A DNA stretch of 42,561 nt, taken from Acidobacteriota bacterium. Its GTDB lineage: Bacteria; Acidobacteriota; Thermoanaerobaculia; Multivoradales; Multivoraceae. Made by a program: the position numbers and the translations under genes. Below, piece after piece: positions 38,332 to 42,561 of this stretch; position 1 is the stretch's first letter; each line of letters begins with the position of its first letter. The stretch is from the NCBI GenBank assembly GCA_021296535.1, contig JAGWAG010000027.1, forward strand, positions 1 to 42,561. Reading direction: 5' to 3'. The notes beneath the pieces are model-generated. The model did not search any database. It saw only the letters and a list, made by a program, of their open reading frames with translations, and had not been told where the DNA came from.

Positions 38332-40395
38332 CTACTCGATCGCCCCGAGGGCCACCGCACTCCGGAGCGTGAGTCCGCGCGCGGTTACCCGGATGTCGGG
38401 CTTGGCGTGAGCGCCGGGTGGCTTGTCCGCGTAGTAGGTGAGGACGTGCTGATGGCGTAAATCCTCTTCGATCTGGGCGAATGCCCGGTCGATCCGCCTG
38501 GGCCATGACACGTCGTGGGCGACGAGGTCGATGTGGAAGTGGCGCCCGCCGGTGTGCCGGCTGATTCGTCTGAGCCGCCTGCGCGTCTGCTCGCGCAGCA
38601 GCGTCGCGTCAGGCGTTCTGTCGGCGAGACTGCCGTTTGCGATGACGGGCTTGGCCGACCGGTCGAGTTCGATGAAGTAGATCGGAATCCCCAGGCGTTC
38701 GGCGAAGTCGGGGGCCTGCTGCCATCGCGAGCGGCTGTCCAGGTCGACGCCGTCGGTGACCACGACGAGCGCCCGACGACCGGGCTCTCGGCGGAACTGC
38801 AGCAGCGAGAACAGAAGCCCGTCGTTCAGGGCCGTCCCACCGCCCGGGACCAGTTGACCAAGGTGCGCCCTCAACCGCCGCTTGTCGGCGGTCGGCGGCT
38901 GCAGGAGACGGACGGTGTCGTCGAAGTCGACCAGGAAGCCGGAGTCATCGGGCGCCAGGGAGGCGTCGAGGAAGGTCGTGGCTACATGCCGCAGATGACT
39001 CCAAGCGGGCCGCATGCTGTTTGACGAGTCGATCGCGAGACCCAGGAGCAGGCGGACGTCGTGTGCGGTGTGAAGCTGTTCCGGCTTGATTCGCCTGCTG
39101 CCTTCCCGGATCTCGAAGTCCTCCGGCGTGAGTCCGCTCACCGGGTTGCCTTCGCGGTCCGTGACGAGCACCTGGATCTGAACCAGGTGAACATCGATCT
39201 CGGCCCGGTAGTCGCCTCCCTGGAGGAGTTCGGCGTCCTCCAGTTCGCGGCCGTCGGCGAGCTTTGCCTTGACGGGATCTTCGATCAGCGCCTCGACGTG
39301 GATCGTCGGCGGGGGCCGCGCTCGCGTGGCTTCGCCGAAGTCCTCCAGGGCAGCGACGAGGCTCTCGTTGCGGTAGAACTCGACCCGCTCGAGTTGCGCG
39401 GACCATGGCGGTGAAACCATGGCGCCGGCGAGGACGGCCGGGGTGCCGTCACCCGGTTGGCTGCGGATGCTTGCAATGCGAATCGCCGCGGGCCCGTCGA
39501 TCCGGTTGAGGATGAGCCTGTCGGTGCCCAGGAGTTCGCGTTCGGCGTCGTACGCGAAGACCTCGAGCGTCTGCTCGCGTGGCGGATCGTGGAGTTCGAT
39601 GTAGGTCCGATGGCGTGGCTGCCTGATCCGCTTTGGGGGACCGCCGTCGAGACGGTACTCGACGGCGGCAACCGCCGGATCGATGACCAGCATCTGGAAT
39701 CCGACCCTGCCGCTGAGCAAGTAACCGTAGCCCCGTTCGGGCGGCACGATGGCGATCGTCGCTGGCCTGGCGAAGCCGCCCACCGTGTCGACGAAGGCGC
39801 GATCCGATGCCGCGTCGACCGGCGGGCGATCATAGACCGTGAGGAACTTCACCCCGGCGTTGGCCAGTCTGCGGCTTCGCAAGTGCGTGGAGCGTACGAG
39901 TTGGTCCTGCTCGCGGACGAACGTGTCAACGCCTAGCCAGTCCGTCGCGACGGTCTCGATCGAGAGGGAGTCGCCGGATCCGCGGGCTCGGCCCCGGCCT
40001 TGAAGGTCTAGGGACCGCCACGCGCCGTCGAGTGGAAAGGCGTGGATCTCGCCCTGGGCATCGAGGACCAGAAGCGAGTCGTCCTCGATCCCCATCAGGA
40101 TGGACGGGCGTCGATCAGCGACGTTCCTTGCCAGCTCCAGCAGGGTCGACGAGGTCCATCGTCCTTCCCGTGCCGCCTGCACGGTCCTGAGCCCAGGATC
40201 TTCGCTGAGTTCTTCGTTCAGGATCCAGGGCCCCAACACGCCGGAGGCCAGGACGGCGCTGGCTGACGAAGGGTCTTCGGCGCCATGATCCTGAGCGTGG
40301 ATCCGTTCGAGGGCCGCCAGCCCCAGGACCAGCACCGGGGCGAGGATGGCAGCAGTCCAGGTCGCGTCAGCTTGATGGCGAGGGCCGGTGTTCAC
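38332..40395 (-). CDS. Secreted vWA-domain protein, VWFA-related Acidobacterial type (paralog D)
   Basis: A 687-residue paralog with signal peptide (LAPVLVLGLAALERIHAQ), N-terminal domain (VLGPWILNEELSEDP), Ig-like domain (IAIVPPERGYGYLLSGRVG), linker domain and vWA domain (IDSSNSM, GGTALNDG, VVTDGVDLDS). In the linker, where paralogs have about nine residues ending in DFxRV before AKLADGRE, D goes directly from ALIEDP to VKAKLADGRE, an in-frame loss. The start is GTG 40395, 20 bp after the corrected stop of paralog E. It ends RSAVALGAIE. Confidence 0.86.
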   Translation of the reverse strand: MNTGPRHQADATWTAAILAPVLVLGLAALERIHAQDHGAEDPSSASAVLASGVLGPWILNEELSEDPGLRTVQAAREGRWTSSTLLELARNVADRRPSILMGIEDDSLLVLDAQGEIHAFPLDGAWRSLDLQGRGRARGSGDSLSIETVATDWLGVDTFVREQDQLVRSTHLRSRRLANAGVKFLTVYDRPPVDAASDRAFVDTVGGFARPATIAIVPPERGYGYLLSGRVGFQMLVIDPAVAAVEYRLDGGPPKRIRQPRHRTYIELHDPPREQTLEVFAYDAERELLGTDRLILNRIDGPAAIRIASIRSQPGDGTPAVLAGAMVSPPWSAQLERVEFYRNESLVAALEDFGEATRARPPPTIHVEALIEDPVKAKLADGRELEDAELLQGGDYRAEIDVHLVQIQVLVTDREGNPVSGLTPEDFEIREGSRRIKPEQLHTAHDVRLLLGLAIDSSNSMRPAWSHLRHVATTFLDASLAPDDSGFLVDFDDTVRLLQPPTADKRRLRAHLGQLVPGGGTALNDGLLFSLLQFRREPGRRALVVVTDGVDLDSRSRWQQAPDFAERLGIPIYFIELDRSAKPVIANGSLADRTPDATLLREQTRRRLRRISRHTGGRHFHIDLVAHDVSWPRRIDRAFAQIEEDLRHQHVLTYYADKPPGAHAKPDIRVTARGLTLRSAVALGAIE

Positions 40396-40415
40396 TGGCG
40401 TTCGCCCAGCTCCAA

Positions 40416-42561
40416 CTACTCGATCGCCTCAAGCGGCAGGGCGCTCCGCACCTTGAGCCCCTTCCTGGTCACGCGCACGTCGGGTTCCACAGCGGCGCCG
40501 AACGGGCGCTCGCTGTAGTAGGTCAGCACGTACTGCCGCCGGAGTTCTTCCTCGATGTGGTCGAAGACGCTCGATCTGGAACAGCCGCCCGCCGGTCGGT
40601 CCGGTGATCAGCCGCATGCTGTTGCGGAGGTTCGCGTCTTCCATCGTCGTCGGCCCGAAGCCGATCGATCGCATGGCGACGACGTAGACGGGGACGCCGA
40701 GGCGTTTGCCGAAGTCGATCGCCCGGGTGGGGTCGGAGCGGCTGTTCGAGTCGTAGCCGTCCGTGACGACGACCAGGGCCCGCCGGCCGGGCGCGTCGCC
40801 GTACTGGAGCAGCGAGAACAGGATCGCGTCGTACAGGGCGGTGTTGCCCTGCGGGAAGAGCCGTTCCAGGCCGCGGGCCAGCAGCGGCTTGCTGCCGGTG
40901 AGCGGTTGCACGAGGCGCAGGGTGGAATCGAAGTCGACCAGGAACGCCTGGTCGCGCCAGGTCAGCGCGCCGTCGAAGAACGCCGCCGCGATCGAGTTGG
41001 TCTGCTGCCAGATGGGCTCCATGCTGCCGGAGGAGTCGATCGCAAGACCCAGAGAGAGGGGCACGTCGTTCGAGACGTAGAGGTTCTCCACCTGGCGCCG
41101 GTCGCCGTCTTCGTGGACTTCGAAGTCCTCGGGCCGGAGGCCGGCGACCGGGTCTCCGCCGCGGTCGACGACCAGAACCTGGAGCTGGACGAGCTGGACG
41201 TCGATCTCGCTGCTGAACTCGGCGCCCTGGAGCAGTTCGACGTCCTCGAGTTCGCGGCCGTCGCCGAGCCGCGCCACGACCCGGATGAAGTCCTGGGGCG
41301 AGACGCCGGTCGTTGGCACGTCGGCGATCACGTTGCGCACGCCGCTCGGTCCCGCTTGCCCTTCGAAGTGCTCGAAGACCGCGACGAGTTGTTCCGTGCG
41401 GTAGAACTCGACCCGTTCGAGGGTCTCGGAGCGAGGGAGGGAGATTCCGGCTTCGACCCGCACTGCCTGCTCGCCTCCGCTGCGGATCGGGCTGATTCCC
41501 GCCAGCCGTACCGCGAACGGAGGATCGAGGCGGTTCAGGACGATCCTGTCGCTGCCCGCGTAGGCGCCTCGGGCTCCGTACGCCTTGACTTCGATCGTGT
41601 GTTCGCGCGGCGGGTCGGCGAGTTCGATCCGGGCCTCGAAGGGTGGCCGGGTCGAGCGGTTCGCCTCCTCGCCGTCGAGCAGAAACTCGACGACGGCGAT
41701 CTGCGGGTCGATCGTCAACGTCTGGATCAGCACGCGGCCGCTCAGGAGTTCCCGGTGGCCCTTCTCGGGCGGCAGGATGCGGATGGTCGCGGGCCGGGCG
41801 CTGCGAGCGGTGTCGGCTCGTTCGGACCGTCGGTCCGCGGTGGCTCTGACCGGCGGCAGGTAGTCCGCCCTGTTGAAGCCGTCGTCTGGTTGTGGGCTGG
41901 CGTCGGTCGCGCGCGCCGTGTTCACAGGCGTCGGAGACGGGGGGGCGTCGCCCGAGCGCTCGTAGACCGTGCGGAAGGAGAGGTCGGCGAAGCGGCCGCC
42001 CTGCAGGTCGGTCACGAGCACGAGTTGATCGCCTTCCAGGTAGAAGGTCTCGATCCGCTGACGGCCCAGGGAAGAGGTCTCCACCTCGAGCGAGTCGCCG
42101 ACGAGGCGGGCTCGGCTGCGGCCGCCGAAGCCGTCCGCGATGTCTCGTCCGTCGAGGAAGAGGACGCGGTCTTCGCGCTTCGCGTTGCGGATGAGGAGCT
42201 GCGGGTCGTCGATGCGGATCAGGAGGACGTCCAGCCGTTCCGCGAGTTCGCGCGCCATCTCCCGCATCGTCGACGGGCCGTCCTGATTGCCGCCCTGGCC
42301 GCCGCCGCGTCTGCGGCCAGAGCCTCCCTGGCCGCCGCCGAACCCTCCCTGGCCGCCGCGGCCGCCGGTTCCCCCTTGGCCGAAGCCGCCGGTGCGGCCG
42401 CTGCCGGGCGTAGCGCCCTGGGAGCGTCCGGGGCCCCCGCCGAAGGTCTGGCCGTAGGTCTCCTCGAGCTTCTGGATCGGGTCCTCGCTCAGCCGTTCGT
42501 CGCGAATCCAGATGCCGGGGATCGCGACGATCGGATCGACCGTGACCGGGGTCGAGGGCTG
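40416..42561 (-). pseudogene. Secreted vWA-domain protein (paralog E), frameshifted near its 3' end and cut by the window edge
   Basis: The frame is open from the right edge. It begins within the N-terminal domain at IPGIWIRDERLSEDPIQK, continues through a Gly/Gln-rich insertion of about 55 residues found in no other paralog, then MREMARELAERLDVLLIRI, the Ig-like domain (IRILPPEKGHRELLSGRVL) and the vWA domain (IDSSGSM, GNTALYDA, VVTDGYDSNS). At 40572-40577 the frame is off by one (QIERLRPHRG instead of VFDHIEEELRRQYVLTYYSE). The correct frame ends RSALPLEAIE with TAG at 40416-40418, exactly the paralog ending. As given, the protein would end at 40429 with a meaningless tail. The first gene of the array within the window; its signal peptide lies outside. 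Confidence 0.84.
42285..42447 (-). repeat. Gly/Gln-rich low-complexity coding repeat
   Basis: Imperfect GGQGG, FGGG and GSGR units encode a flexible insertion in paralog E, between the conserved SEDPIQKLEETYG helix and the MREMARELAERL helix. In paralogs B-D the two helices are joined by only a few residues. Confidence 0.7.

Noticed and set aside
42285-42447. Possible CRISPR or tandem satellite
   Set aside because: The repeats are short, uneven and in frame with a vWA protein; they encode Gly/Gln-rich sequence. No spacer pattern.

Overview
The window is about 42.6 kb of GC-rich DNA (roughly two thirds G+C, by eye). It most likely comes from a Gram-negative member of the Acidobacteriota. The best evidence is the run of proteins at 32.5-42.6 kb that carry the vWA domain known as the VWFA-related Acidobacterial domain. 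An outer membrane is supported by lpxD and by a TonB-dependent receptor. I cannot place the organism below phylum. No tRNA, rRNA, CRISPR array or transposase gene was recognised.

Layout. 1-3.9 kb (minus strand): glyoxalase II, an amidohydrolase, lpxD (frameshifted) and the start of an acyl-CoA carboxylase carboxyltransferase. 4.1-5.2 kb (plus): a Fic protein with its own inhibitory motif, behind operator-like repeats. 5.2-6.4 kb (minus): a broken enolase-superfamily gene. 6.5-14.2 kb (minus): a PQQ alcohol dehydrogenase operon with lanthanide-type active-site residues (dehydrogenase, MxaJ/XoxJ-like binding protein, cytochrome c), followed by a 1484-residue protein joining a Kelch propeller, a PQQ-like propeller and a complete TonB-dependent receptor. 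14.4-20 kb: a methyltransferase, a polytopic membrane protein and an orphan molybdopterin hydroxylase subunit whose 3' end is duplicated. 20.1-20.5 kb: a small independent transcription unit with promoter, folded leader, very strong Shine-Dalgarno, 14-codon ORF and intrinsic terminator. 20.5-26.4 kb: rne, divergent from an hflX-thioredoxin-DCC-phosphopantetheinyl transferase operon. 26.4-27.4 kb: a Xre/RES toxin-antitoxin pair. 27.6-32.3 kb (minus): a glucose-dehydrogenase-like PQQ enzyme, a bifunctional beta-oxidation gene (frameshifted) and a small membrane protein. 32.5-42.6 kb (minus): five tandem paralogous secreted vWA proteins, the last frameshifted and cut by the window edge.

How the genes fit together. 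Periplasmic PQQ-linked oxidation recurs: two quinoprotein dehydrogenases, one with its own electron acceptor and accessory protein, and next to it an outer-membrane receptor fused to a PQQ-like propeller. That receptor could import the lanthanide, PQQ or a substrate for the operon, but this is inference. The vWA array is a lineage-type paralog expansion whose role is unknown.

Caution. Four genes (lpxD, the enolase-superfamily gene, fadJ and the last vWA gene) carry small indels that split otherwise good reading frames. Such regular single-base faults may be assembly errors rather than true pseudogenes, and raw reads should decide. Separate gene debris (molybdopterin-subunit tail, CocE-like hydrolase fragment, a 50-codon tail) looks like real decay.
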